From Spirodela intermedia (Eukaryota; Streptophyta; Magnoliopsida; Alismatales; Araceae), in NCBI GenBank assembly GCA_902729315.2, contig LR746264.1:5481878-5545877 (forward strand): 64,000 nt of DNA, read 5' to 3'. The notes beneath the pieces were generated by a model. That model saw only the letters and a list, made by a program, of their open reading frames with translations, did not search any database and had not been told where the DNA came from. This document shows positions 1-11,421 of this stretch, in pieces (within the stretch, counting starts at the first letter, position 1; each line of letters opens with the position of its first letter). The position numbers and the translations under genes were made by a program.

Positions 1-3000
1 GCAGAATTTCTGGTGCTTGTATGACCATACTTTTCTTCTGGGAAATTGTGTCCAATTAGTTATGTACTGTTCATGGATAGTGAATTATTATACGCTTTTG
101 TTCGTTGCTGTTTATTCCCTCTCCTACTTAGTATGGAATGAAACAGTTTTTCCCTATCTCAGTCTCTGTTCTCTATTACCCCCAAAAGGGGGCAGATAGT
201 GTCTTCCGAAGCTAGGAAAAGTGGATGAGCTCGAAACTAACTATTTGAAAGACTCTCTAATCACTTAATTTTCTCGGGAAACAGTTTTCATCACCATAGA
301 AAATGCACACACTTTCCTTGTGCTTCTTGAATTTCTTGCCCAGGAGGCATGAAATGACTCAATTTGGAGACATGACGATTAAAATGTCTTAGCACAAAGT
401 ACCTGGAACATGATACATCATTTCCGAATAGGTTTACTCATCTCACAATAACTTTTTCAAACCCGGGCAAGATTCTTCTGTGTCTTGTGGAAATTTTGTA
501 GAAGAATTTTTTTTTTGGTATTTATCTCTCTCGTATAGGATTTAATTGTGAGGCCAGCGGACGATGACGAATAAGAATTTAGAGAATGTTTTCATTTCGT
601 TATTTTGAGTACCCAAAAAATAACTTTTTTCTTTTTAACTTTCCAAAGGTTTGTTCTATTTTATGCATTGACGATTTTGTGGTAAGCTTGTCCGGACATG
701 GTCGATTCATGCACCATTTATCAAAATGCAGGATGTTCATGATGGCCTGGACTTCTCAGTTGATGAGGAAAGGGAAAACACTTTTGGAATATTCTCCGTC
801 AAGTTTTCATCTGATGGGCGAGAGCTTGTTGCTGGAAGTAGCGATGAGTCAATATATGTCTATGATCTTGAAGCAAATACTGTTGCTTTACGAATTTCAG
901 CACATTCAGTACGTAGTACATTTGAATGATTCATCTGCTCTTGATGATCGTCATGTTCTGACCTCACATTCCCTTTTTACTTTTTTCTTTCACTGTTTAA
1001 ATGCTATTCTGTCACAGCAAATCATAAGTGCCTAAATCCTGTTAGTGGCCAATTTTTTTTCACATACGGTGTTTACTCCCATCATCCTTGTTGGTAAATC
1101 TTCAGCATCTGGGCTTGTTTCACCACTTGGTCATCTGGAATACTTCACAACTCCTTTCATACTGTCTTTGGAATCCATCTGTCAACACGTCAATGCAGAC
1201 TTTGACTCTATCTGATTTGAATACTGCTTTATGATTTATGCTGGTACCTATACATCGCATTGGACTGCTCTGATGAATACTGGCTGTTTTTGTATAGTTT
1301 TATACTTTCAAGAGCTTGTTCTGCAGGGACTGCTCCTTTTGCTATAATCATTCCTAGAATACCAAATGCTCGTGTCCTGCATTTTTTTTTTTTCTCTGCT
1401 CAATGATCAGACTGGGATCCATTTTATCCAACTCGGATCTTCTTGAACCTACCCATCTTTTGAATTTATAGTGCTATGGTTTTTTTTCTTCTGACTTTTT
1501 AATTTCGTCCAATCCAGGAAATCTGTTCCACTTTTTTTGTCCTTGTTTCTTGGCTGGGGGGAGGTATTTTGAGTCAAAATCACGGCTTGCTTTTAAATCT
1601 TATGTTCTTCATCGCTTCCAATATGCCGATTCTATGTGTTTTGTGACTAAATCTATCTGTTTATCTAATCATATTCACATGTACCATTATTCATCTGCCT
1701 GTGGCATTTCCAAGCACTGTATTTTTATTTTTTTTTTAATCTGTTATGTCCATTGACAGTGCGATAAATCGACAACTTCATATTGATAATTTAGTAAACA
1801 GTACATGATAGAATGTTCAAAGCTCGCTGCTATCACAATATAAATTATCGTCTGATAGAATTTTTCCCCCAAGCGTTGACTCAATTGAAATTTTGATTTG
1901 TGCCCATTTATCCCCTCTCAATGAAGTTCTACTTTATTCCTGTGATCAGGCTGACGTCAACACAGTGACTTTTGCTGATGAGACCGGGCATCTCATCTAC
2001 TCCGGTGGTGATGACAACTTTTGCAAGGTACTGATCCTGTTCTTTCTTCTTCTTCCCCCCCATATTTCTACTCTAAAAATGGTAAACTCGTCTTCTCGGC
2101 CTTAAAATGGCAATAATTATTCAGTCTTAAAGATAGCACCTTAAAATGGTGGATCAAATCAGTCTGCAAAAGGGAACAAAAAAGGGATAGAATCTGAGAA
2201 GCTCAGGGACAAGAAGACGCTGTGGTGGCCACACCCCAGGATCCTTTGGTTCTCGCATCAGTTTACGACGGCGGACGGAAGATTTCGTCTTGATGATTCT
2301 CCTGCATCTTATGCTGGTCTCCAAGATAAACTGTTTCTTTGCTAAACATGGGTAGAAGGAAGTGAACTGCTCCCTTTCTCAGGTCTGGGACAGGCGCTGC
2401 TTCGTTTCCAAAGGGCGGCCGGCCGGCATCCTGGTGGGGCACATAGAAGGCATCACCTTCATCGACAGCCGAGGGGATGGGCGGTACTTCATCAGCAACG
2501 GCAAGGACCAGACCACCAAACTCTGGGACATCCGCAGGATGACCTCCACTGTCAGCTGGTGGCTTTCTCTCTCTAGTTCTGCGTCGACGAGGTTTCCATT
2601 AAAGCATGGCATGCAGATTTCTAATTACGGCATCATCTTCCTCCCCCCCCCAACATGCAGTTCGAGGCCGAGAACCTTCGACTGGGATTATCGATGGATG
2701 AAGTATCCAGAAGGAGCTAAGCTGGTTCGGCACCCCTCCGATCAGTCCTTGGCTACCTACAGAGGCCACTCGGTCTTGCGGACCCTCATACGCTGCTACT
2801 TCTCACCTGCCCGCAGGTAACACCTTTCTTTCATAAGCTGTTTCAACTCTCTATCTCTCTCTCTCAAACCCCGCGCTCGGGGTTTCATGGGTTTAATGGG
2901 CCCTTTCGTTATCTGGCCATCATTGACTTTGATTTTTACTTTTACTTTCCCCATTCAGCACGGGCCAGAGATTCATCTACACAGGATCGAGCGATCATTC

Positions 3001-3360
3001 TGTCTACATATACGACGTGGTAAGTGTGCCCTTCCTCTGGCTAAATAGATTAAAAGACGTTTTTTTAGAGAGAGAAAGCGTTTCTTCTCAGCTCTCACGG
3101 GCTCCTTGAATTGGTCTCCGGTGATTGATCATAAGGTGACCGGAGCCCGGGTGGCGAAGCTCGACTACCATGAGTCAGCTGTGAGGGACTGCAACTGGCA
3201 CCCCGACTACCCCGTTTTGGTCACCTCCTCCTGGGACGGTGACCTCGCCAGGTGGGACTTCCCCGGCAGCCGGAGGCCTGCCCCCTCGAAGATGCAGAGA
3301 AGTGCATCTACTGAGCCCCGGCCGAGGGTTGACCGGCTCTATACAGTAGGTTTCCATTGA
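1..3360 (+). CDS. LEC14B-like WD40-repeat protein (3' part; 5' exons lie before the window)
   Basis: WD40 beta-propeller protein of the plant LEC14B family, which carries DWD boxes typical of CUL4-DDB1 substrate receptors. Exons read from splice signals: 732-908, 1950-2027, 2383-2591, 2661-2816, 2959-3019 and 3136-3360, about 301 residues. Visible repeats end in WDRR and WDIR, both matching the WDxR DWD core. Diagnostic stretches are DWDYRWM, ATYRGHSVLRTLIRCYFSP and TGSSDHSVYIYDV. Bases 1-731 are intron sequence. The donor of the third visible exon is uncertain: the donor at 2551 gives the wrong phase for the next exon, while that at 2592 fits and adds about 14 serine-rich residues. The stop at 3360 assumes no further exon. 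Family is well supported; the role in protein degradation is inferred from the motif. Confidence 0.9.
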
Positions 3361-3515
3361 AATTTAACAGTATATATGTCAACATATACGTGAAGGTATT
3401 CAACTTGGGGATTCATTCAGGGACCCTGACGTCAACGGGTGTTTGATTAGTCGGCGGCGCTTCTTGGCTGACCGATGTGGATATACTTTCATTCCGGATA
3501 ATGGATTGCTGGATG

Positions 3516-3599
<84 letters not shown>

Positions 3600-3907
3600 A
3601 CAGCGGTGATCCAACCTTATGGTGGTAAGCGCCGTCATCGATTTTTTAAGATGGGAAATGTCAGCCCATAATTGTTGGCCCAAAATAGCTTTTGGCCCAA
3701 TAAGATAACCCACACTCCTCCTCCCCCCCCCCCACAACCAATGTTCGCCGAAGCGCCTAAATTCTCTGGGCGGTTTTAAATCCGCTGCCTGGCCGCGCGC
3801 GTTGCCAGGGCGAAGGTGGTGAGGGTTTCGACGATGGCGAGAAGGAGCTGTCGGAGAGGGGGCCGGAGTTTTCCACGAAGACGGTACATCTTGTAGCGGG
3901 GGCTACA
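3361..3907. other. Intergenic spacer between two same-strand genes
   Basis: It holds the TG/GA microsatellite, a TTGGCCCAAAATAG segment with TGGGCC-like site II elements near 3670-3700, and a GC-rich stretch with in-frame stops before the first plausible start of the next gene. A short ATG-led frame at 3834 ends quickly and could be an upstream ORF. No TATA box stands out. Confidence 0.55.
3517..3596. repeat. (TG)n-(GA)n compound microsatellite
   Basis: About 37 bases of TG repeat run directly into about 42 bases of GA repeat, just beyond the LEC14B-like stop codon. It lies in the probable 3' UTR or the spacer before the next gene. Antisense and sense reading frames through it give only low-complexity peptides. 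Confidence 0.95.
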
Positions 3908-6900
3908 ATGACGCCGCCATGGCCTTCCAGCGAAGCGGCTGGTCCCAGCGGCGGGGAGGGCGTCTCCTCTGCGGAGAACCCCTTGGCTCTCCATGTCGTG
4001 GAGGGAGAAGAGGTTGGCTTCCTCTCCTCTCGGTTTTCCTTTCCTTCACTCCCAATGCGTATGTGCAATCTGACCTCATACGAGGGGAGATTTCGGATGG
4101 CAGGCCGTCTGGGGGGAGAGACAGTCTTGGCATTCGTCGCAGTGACGTCTGTATTCAGAATTCGATTGCTGAGATTAATTACAATGTACAGGAAGATGGA
4201 TAGCATCGTAAATTTAAGCAATCGCGCAGATTATGGGCCCCCAATTCCGTACATGGAACGGGAGCGTAGCTTGCCCTCGCGAGATCACTGTCTCTCTGCC
4301 CATAGGCTGGTAACCCTGTGCATTGTATGGCATCATAGAATAGAACTTTGAATATTTGGTGAAAACAATTGGCGTATTGGTTGGCAAAAAAATATTCTGT
4401 ACTCAGACGTGTCGAAGGACTGGAACACTAGAAAGTATCTTTTGGAACTAGATAAATCATGAAATATCTTCACAGATTTGTCGATTTTTGACGCTAACTC
4501 GTACTTGGTTAGTTTGAAGGGCTCGGACGTCATTCTTACCGTGATTATGCTGAATTTACAGGTTTTGGGAGAAAATCTTCTGGAAAGTTTTCACTGTTTG
4601 ATGAAGAAATTTTTCTCGGTCTTATCTCTGAAACCTGAGGATATTGGCGATGTATTTTCTATGGATATCTCCATCTGTGGGACATTGACTAATGCTGTCC
4701 GTGGTCTTTTATGCCATATTTCTAATTGGGCATTCAACACCTTGGACAGACAGTATGAACAAATTCTTTCTCCTCGAAAACGTCTTCTGGCTGCAAGGGC
4801 GGCCAGTGCTCAACGTAATTCATATCATTGCGAGCCATCTTCCCTGCAAAGCTTCTGTTTTCACCTAAAGTGCTGCATAACCCTGCTGTACATGTTGGAG
4901 TTTGACCTCAACCTTTTGATGGGAAAGAGCCAAATTCTTGTGAAAATGCTCAGAGAACTATGCTGCCCTGATATACAGCTGATGTTTTTCTCTCCCCAGA
5001 CACTCAGAAATGATATATGGAGCACCGGCGTCAACAATTCAATTTCGCATGAAATTAAATGTGGGGATATGTCTGGTTTTGAGTGCTCAAAGGATGAAAT
5101 GAGACCAGTGATTCCAGTTGTTCTTTCGATACTCGAGGTAGTATCATATCTTTGCATTTTTTTCCTATTAGTGCCATATTCATCGTTATATTACATTCTC
5201 CTGTTGACCCTGACTTGGCCAAGGCTGAGTCCCAAAGTGTTAGGTAATGTTTTGTGTTGACCTCTATATGTTACTAGCCTCTTATATATTTTTATAAAAT
5301 TCTGGTGACAAACGGTGACCATATATTATGAAAAGGCCTAGAAGATACATTTTGTGAAGTAATGACTCTACAGCAGCCTGTAATGATTCAGTGTACTGGG
5401 AGTACGAAAATAAATAAATATAAATGATCTAAAGGTAGAGAGAAAGAGGTAACAATGGCAGGAAGAATTAAAACATGTAGAAAAAAAATGCAGAATTAGA
5501 AAGAAAAAAAATTAAAAGGAGAAATAGGTATCAAATTTACCTGTTTAGACTTTCCTCTTCTTTACATTTAGATGATTCCCTGGTGATAATTTACTCTTCG
5601 TTGCTCTAAGAGTATGGTGATTGATTATTGAAAGACTAATTTGGAGAATATGGGTTGCTTCTGTTTCAAGTTCTGATATGGAAACTTGTCCTTACTCCAT
5701 GTGAGGATAAGGCTGCTATAGTAAAATATTTGATGTGACATCATTCTGACTTCAGTCAGGATTCACGAGGTGATAGCTGCACTCTGCTATAGAAACTTAG
5801 ACATGGGCATAATTTTGGAATTCGTATCAAGTAAACATGTGTAAGAGGATATCCATGGTGACATTAGTTTTCGTGTCTACCTATCAGTGCTTTCTTAGTC
5901 CACATTCAATGAATACTAGACGGATGCTGAGCATTGTCCAATCTTATAATATCATCAGACCTGTTATTTTATGCTATTTACCTATTTGTCGTACGCTGTC
6001 AGAACCATTTGCTGCACACTGAAAGGACAAAATCTAATTTTTTTATGCTAACATTATTTGTTTCTTATTTTATGTCTTCCGGGAATGTATGTGAACTAGT
6101 TGAAACTATATTATGTTTGTCCCGATGGTGAGGTCAAAATCACTTGTAAATCAAATCGTGCCCCTTTATGGGTTTTGGTACCGAAGAATCTGACAAAAGA
6201 CATTTCTAAGATTCCTGATTCTCGACTTATTTTATACTTGAATTTAGGATCCTCTATATTATTATTTCGTTGATGGACAAGTTGCTAATGCAGGTATTTG
6301 CTGATGAATTATTGGTGCATCAAGGTATGAGGAAGCATTTCGCTACAATATACAATATTTCCAGCACATGTGACACGCATCTTGCACCTGATAGCGTTAC
6401 TTGTTATATCGGGATTATTTTCGAGTTGCTTTGTTCACATTTTCTTCTCTCCTCTTATGATGAGAAGGCATTCGGGAGACTTTTTCAGTCAATGTTTTCC
6501 TGTAAGGCGATGGAAACAGAGGGTCTAAAGCTAAGACTAACAGCAGCCTTGGCTCTGCTTGGAATGCCTACAATCATCTCCGCTCCTTATATGCTCCGAT
6601 CCCACATAATTTTATTGGTTTCTAGATGCATAACTGGCTGTGAAGATCAAAGCGCGACGGCAATGGACTGCTATATGGGAGCATTTGAGCAGTCAGTCAT
6701 CCTCTACACATGCCATTCCCTCAGTTCTCGCCTTTATTATGATTCTATGAAAGTGAAGCCTCAGTCCAAGTCTCGCGTTCTTGGTCGCTACGCATTGGAG
6801 AACGACTTTGACCTATCATTTGGTCAATGCGTCCGGAAAGGCACACAAGATACGATCAACTCCCAGATTCAGAAATGGCTCGACAGCTGCTCTCAGCAGT

Positions 6901-8175
6901 CTGATGCTTTTCTCCATTGGACCAAGGCAGAAGTAGTAAGCTCCTGCATGGCATACATGACTGAGAATCGCCATATAATAATGGAGCCATGGAGAGAAGA
7001 AACATGTTTACTACTGAGCTTCATGCTGCAGAGGATTGCAGGAGAAGCTGTCAGAGCTCCACCACACGAGAAGGAAGAGATAAACAGGCAGGAAATCTAC
7101 TTTGTGGCAGCCCTGCTGAAGTTGATGGGCTCCTCCCTTTTAAAAATCGTAGTGGTCCTCAGTGAGCGCAGCACGGAGAACTCAAATGGGTCTGCTCTCG
7201 GCAAGGAACATGAGTTCATATCAGACATCGTTGGCTATTTTGGGAGCTACTCTGCGGGGCGATATGTGCTGTGGGCTCCGAGCGCGGCGCGCTCTTCCGG
7301 GTGCTGGGGGGCCGGCGTGATGTTGGCGCATCTCACCAGCTTGTTGTTCTGTAGCATCGATCAGAGGCTTCATCCCCTGTGGGAGGGCTGCATGTTTGTG
7401 ATAATGGCGGTGATGAATCTCCTGGTTCTCGAGGAGGGCAATTTAGATACACCGAGGACGATGTGTGGGTTCCCAAGGGAATCCCTCAGCTACCGACTTT
7501 CTCTCTCTAAAGTTTTCCAGGTGGCTTTGACTTTCTCTGTGGGACTAAGCTGCAGACATTTTCCCACTCATACCCCTTTGATATGCCCATATTTACTTAC
7601 ATGTGTGGGGGATGATCGTGCAGGTGCCACCCCGCCGATCGAGCATAGCCATCGCATCAAACCTGCAGAAGCTCCAAGATCTCTACTTGAAGAAGGAGAT
7701 CAAGTACCTGGCCTACGAGCCCAGCAGGTTTGTGGCCTTGGAAGCAGCCGAACCGGCTGCCATTCATGGCATTTTATGCCAGATTTGGATAAAAATCAAG
7801 GTTTTATATAATAACATGAGGTTTGATTCTGGATGAGTTTACATTTTCCTCAGGGTGCTCCCTGGCGGCGGTCCAGAGGCGGCAACCGGAGGAGGCTTGC
7901 CGCCGGCTGGGAAGGAGGAGGCGGCGGCAGAGGAGGCTCCTTCAGAGGCGGCGACCGCCACCTGCAATGGGGCGGCGTTCCTGCGATGCATCATCAAGGA
8001 TGAGCCCGTGCCTGACTGGGACGACCTGGCGGACTTCATTGAGGCCCGGCCTGGGAAGGATTACACCCACTGGCTGCAGAACAGGAAGAGGTACAACCGA
8101 TGGAAGCACCAGAAGATGGCGACCTCGAAGAGCTGGGAGAGGAAGCTCGCCCTGTGGAAGAAGCTTTCCCGATGA
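3908..8175 (+). CDS. Plant protein of unknown function (possibly the DUF7812 type), five exons
   Basis: Proposed exons: 3908-4012, 4562-5137, 6294-7520, 7624-7800 and 7879-8175, about 793 residues, all joined in frame. The protein is soluble-looking and alpha-helical, like an armadillo or HEAT-type scaffold. I see no catalytic motif or membrane segment. The body runs VLGENLLESF, then FSMDISICGT, VFADELLVHQ, LLSFMLQRIAGE and YLKKEIKYLAYEPS. The C-terminus is basic and aromatic (THWLQNRKRYNRWKH). It is conserved-looking and GC-rich. The first exon and the last acceptor are the weak points: the obvious acceptor at 7853 leads to the wrong frame, while an AG at 7877-7878 restores it. The DUF7812 assignment is from memory and tentative. 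Intron 2 (5138-6293) is AT-rich with nothing recognisable. Confidence 0.7.
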
Positions 8176-8503
8176 GAGATTCCACTGTGGTGATCCTGAT
8201 TTTGCAGGATCGGACGGCCCCTGGAGGCTCCAGCGGAACGGTGTGTATAACGGTTATGAAGCGATATATATAACGGTGCCTGAATAATCGCACGGAGGTA
8301 CGTAGATTGGTTGAGATTCTTCGTTGGGCACGTGGCAGCAATTTATTAGGACTAGTGGACACTGAAAATCGTAGGCCTAGAGGATGAAGTCAAACCCATT
8401 AGGTCAGACCGTGTTCTTTGGATGGAATTCAGTGAGATCGAAGCTTCTCTGAGACAACCCTCCCGAACGGCGGAAGAAGAATGGACCTAGGAGGGGGGGG
8501 CGC
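8176..8503. other. Convergent 3' intergenic gap
   Basis: The gap lies between the unknown-function gene (+) and the coiled-coil gene (-), and presumably holds both 3' UTRs. It contains a short imperfect duplication of a TATAACGGT segment near 8243-8277. I see no gene in it. Confidence 0.6.
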
Positions 8504-10576
8504 TCAGCGGGCCTTGGCAGCGAAGGCGATGGAGAGCAGAGCGGCGGCGGCGGCCATGGCGGAGGAGAAGAACTTCCATCGGGAGTTTGCCTGCTGGGCG
8601 ACCGCCGCCGACTCCTGGTGTCGCTTGAGCTCCTGGTTCATGCCTTCGATTTCCACTCGTCTGCTCTTGAGGCCCCGGTGGAGGGCCTCGATCTCCAATG
8701 CAAACGGCCGCACCTCCTCGTCGGCCTCCGCGGGGGCGGACTTGGCGGCGCTCTGGTCGCCTTCTCTGGTTTCGCTCGCCGGCGGCGCTTCCTCAGCGGC
8801 GCTTCTCAGCATGGAGAGGACGAGCTCCCTCAGCTTATGGAGAGACTTGACCTTTCCCTCAGCATCGGCGAGGCTCCTCTGGAGAGAAGACCTTTCTTCC
8901 CCGAGAGAACGGACCTGGATCGCCTGGCTCTCCCTCTCTTCCAGAAGGCCTTCGAGCTCCTTCTCGATGGCGAGCTTCCCCTTCTCAAGCTCTCCCAACT
9001 CCAGCATCAGCTCCTCTGCTTGCTGTGTCTTCTCCCTGAGGAGCTTCAGCGAGTCATCCTTCTCCCTAGCGTAGTCTTCAGAGAGAGCACGCAGATCTCC
9101 AACTTCGGATTTGAGCTCCGCCATAGACTCACGCAGTCCGGCAATCTCATCTTCCAGCTCCGCTTTCTTCTTCTTCATCATGTTCCTCTCTCGTCGGACC
9201 TCATCCACCTTCCCGCTCAGCTCATCCTTCTCGCGCCGCGCATCCTCAATCTGCGCCTGGTACATACTGGTGATCATCTCCTTCTCTTTCAGCTGTCCAC
9301 TGAGCTCATCCTTCAATCTCAGGATCTCAACCTTGAGATCTGCGTCCTCAACCTTGAGCGACTGATAACCATCCCGGACGCTTGAGAGCTCACTGTTCAA
9401 CCTGAAATTAACCTTTGCGAGGTCTTGGAGCTCGGCTCCCATCATGGCAATGGTCTTCTTCATCTCCGCGTGCGACTGCTCCAGCTCCTCACCTCGGGCT
9501 TTGAAAATTTCCGACATCTCGGTGTTCAAATGAGCCATGAACTTGTTTGCAGCCAATAGACTATCCGACAACGATATGTCCCCGGCCATCGAGGAGTCCA
9601 GATCTCGCCTCCACTTCTTGCTCGCCTCCTCCGGTGGCTGGCACTTGCAGAGAGCAACATCCCTCATCTCTCTGGCAACCTCCCAAGATCTGGTCACCAG
9701 GACCTGCATCTCGCGCGTCTGGAGATCGAGGCCCTGCCGGGCCTCATCCCCTTGGCGGACGACCTTTTCCAATTCGTCGGCGCTGGCCTGAGCTGCCTCG
9801 GCCATCCGTCTCTTTAGGTCGTCCGCCAATACCTGAGAGGCGGCGAGCTTCTTCTCCAAAAAGGCCTTCTCCTGCGCCAACGACTCCAGAGCTTCATCCT
9901 TCACCTCGTTACCTTTTTCTAATGCTCTATATTCCGATCGAGCGCGCTCCAGAGCCTCTTCATCCTCCCTGCGGCATATTTCTGCGTCTATGACTCTTGA
10001 CTCCAGAGATCTCTTCTCCTTCTGGATTTCGTCCCGTTCTCGAAGAAGACTGTGGAGCTTCTTCTCGAGGATAACGTTCTCTCCATGCGCCAACTCGAGC
10101 GCCTTCCTGGCATCTCCAAGGTTCCCTGCGATGGCACCGACCTCCTCCTCAGCAGCCCGCAGGGTCTCCTCCACATCCGCCTTCTCGCGCGCCAACCTCT
10201 GCAGATCCACCTTCAACAGAGATATCTCCTCGCACTTTGTTGTATTCTTCTTATCGGCCTCTGCCATTGCCTGGCTCCAGCTTGACTCCGTCTCCGCAAT
10301 ATACAGATCTCTCTCTCTGTCCGCCTCCCTCCTCGCCGCCTCAGCTCCCCCGGCGCGGCCGCGCTCTTCGGCGACGAGCACGAGGCGGCGGGCCTCCTCT
10401 GACAGCTGAGAGGCGAGGGCTGCGCGGATAGCGCCGCTCTCGAGGTCGGAGAGGAGGCTCTGGTCCTGGTTCCTTTCCTGCCGCGCCTCCAACATCCGCC
10501 TGGCCAGGATGTCGTTGAGTGTCCTCAGTTGCCGGATTTCCTCCGCCGATGGGGCCGGGGGTGCGACTCCCGACAT
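8504..10576 (-). CDS. Long coiled-coil protein with C-terminal membrane anchor, single exon
   Basis: An uninterrupted frame of about 690 residues from the first in-frame ATG (10576). Nearly all of it is heptad-rich coiled coil (Leu, Glu, Lys, Arg), like plant myosin-heavy-chain-like or USO1-like tethers. It starts after a short Pro/Ala-rich segment and the helix EIRQLRTLNDILARRMLEAR. The last about 25 residues (WKFFSSAMAAAAALLSIAFA) are a hydrophobic tail followed by KAR, which suggests a tail anchor in an endomembrane facing the cytosol. The start is unclear: the same frame stays open upstream (a GTG at 10604-10606 and PLPRKKSPVAGDA before it), and a lysine-rich ATG-led N-terminus at 10742 lies in another frame. 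No family name is assigned. Function in tethering or organelle shape is inference. Confidence 0.8.
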   Translation of the reverse strand: MSGVAPPAPSAEEIRQLRTLNDILARRMLEARQERNQDQSLLSDLESGAIRAALASQLSEEARRLVLVAEERGRAGGAEAARREADRERDLYIAETESSWSQAMAEADKKNTTKCEEISLLKVDLQRLAREKADVEETLRAAEEEVGAIAGNLGDARKALELAHGENVILEKKLHSLLRERDEIQKEKRSLESRVIDAEICRREDEEALERARSEYRALEKGNEVKDEALESLAQEKAFLEKKLAASQVLADDLKRRMAEAAQASADELEKVVRQGDEARQGLDLQTREMQVLVTRSWEVAREMRDVALCKCQPPEEASKKWRRDLDSSMAGDISLSDSLLAANKFMAHLNTEMSEIFKARGEELEQSHAEMKKTIAMMGAELQDLAKVNFRLNSELSSVRDGYQSLKVEDADLKVEILRLKDELSGQLKEKEMITSMYQAQIEDARREKDELSGKVDEVRRERNMMKKKKAELEDEIAGLRESMAELKSEVGDLRALSEDYAREKDDSLKLLREKTQQAEELMLELGELEKGKLAIEKELEGLLEERESQAIQVRSLGEERSSLQRSLADAEGKVKSLHKLRELVLSMLRSAAEEAPPASETREGDQSAAKSAPAEADEEVRPFALEIEALHRGLKSRRVEIEGMNQELKRHQESAAVAQQANSRWKFFSSAMAAAAALLSIAFAAKAR

Positions 10577-11421
10577 CGGTTTCCCTTCCAACGCGTCTCC
10601 GGCCACCGGAGACTTCTTGCGTGGGAGCGGCCGCGGAACGGATTTGGACCTCCTCCATGTCCGATCGCTCAGCGACCAGCATGGTGGGACTCTGCTTCTT
10701 CTTCTCCTTGGCCGACGCCTTCAGCCTACTCTGCTTCCCCATCTCAAGAACCAGGCAGAAGATAATGAGGTTGGGGAAAATCCGAGCACCAGATTTTCCG
10801 TCTATTTCCCCTTTTTTTGAGGACGACAAGGAACGAAAAGATTGAGATAAAGATGGGGGAGGAGGATGCAAGGCCGGAATGGGAGGAATCGCACAAGGGA
10901 GGGAGAGGCGGGGTTGGATTCTGTGGTGCTGCGGCAGTGATGTGGGGAAGATGATGACTGCTTTATCTGGAAATTTATATGGCTAGGGTTTTGGGAAGTC
11001 AGGCATTGGGAACGCCGACCGTTGGGCGGCCGAATTCGAAATTTCGAACACCATCCTTTCCAGCGGACGGTTGGCGATTCGACTCCGTCGGCTGTAACGT
11101 CCTTCCACTAATATTCCGCCACGTGGAAGAAACAGATCGAAGTCCCTGGCCCGACGCTTCTTATAAAGTCCTTAAAATATTTTATTTAGTTTCATAACCC
11201 TATTGAGTTGTGGAGGTCAACTTCTTTTCAGAGAGCCCTCCCCCACTGAATCGGCGCCTTCTCGAGAAGACTGTTAGGGTTCGGGAGCAAGAGGTCGTCG
11301 TCGTCGTCGTCGACGACGGAGCCGACACAGGTGTTTATCAGAAGATTTTTCGGGGTTGGAGAACTACATATCGCAAGCTGTAACGTGGGTTTTTGATCTT
11401 CTCGGGATCTCAAGGATGGAG
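10577..11421. promoter_or_regulatory. Upstream region of the coiled-coil gene (minus strand)
   Basis: On the minus strand a CATATAAATTT box at about 10972-10983 could be a TATA element, some 230 bases before the ATG at 10742. The ATG at 10742 opens a basic frame (MGKQSRLK then AKEKKKQ). The rest (about 11000-11421) is the 3' flank of the LRR gene and includes a GTC/GAC trinucleotide run near 11296-11316. Confidence 0.45.

Noticed and set aside
3477-3737. Open frames through the TG/GA repeat on both strands
   Set aside because: They are products of the dinucleotide repeat (RE, SL or TH runs) with no conserved sequence outside it.
8481-10431. Long plus-strand frames opposite the coiled-coil gene
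   Set aside because: They mirror the GC-rich minus-strand coding frame; composition is serine/arginine-rich noise with no domain.
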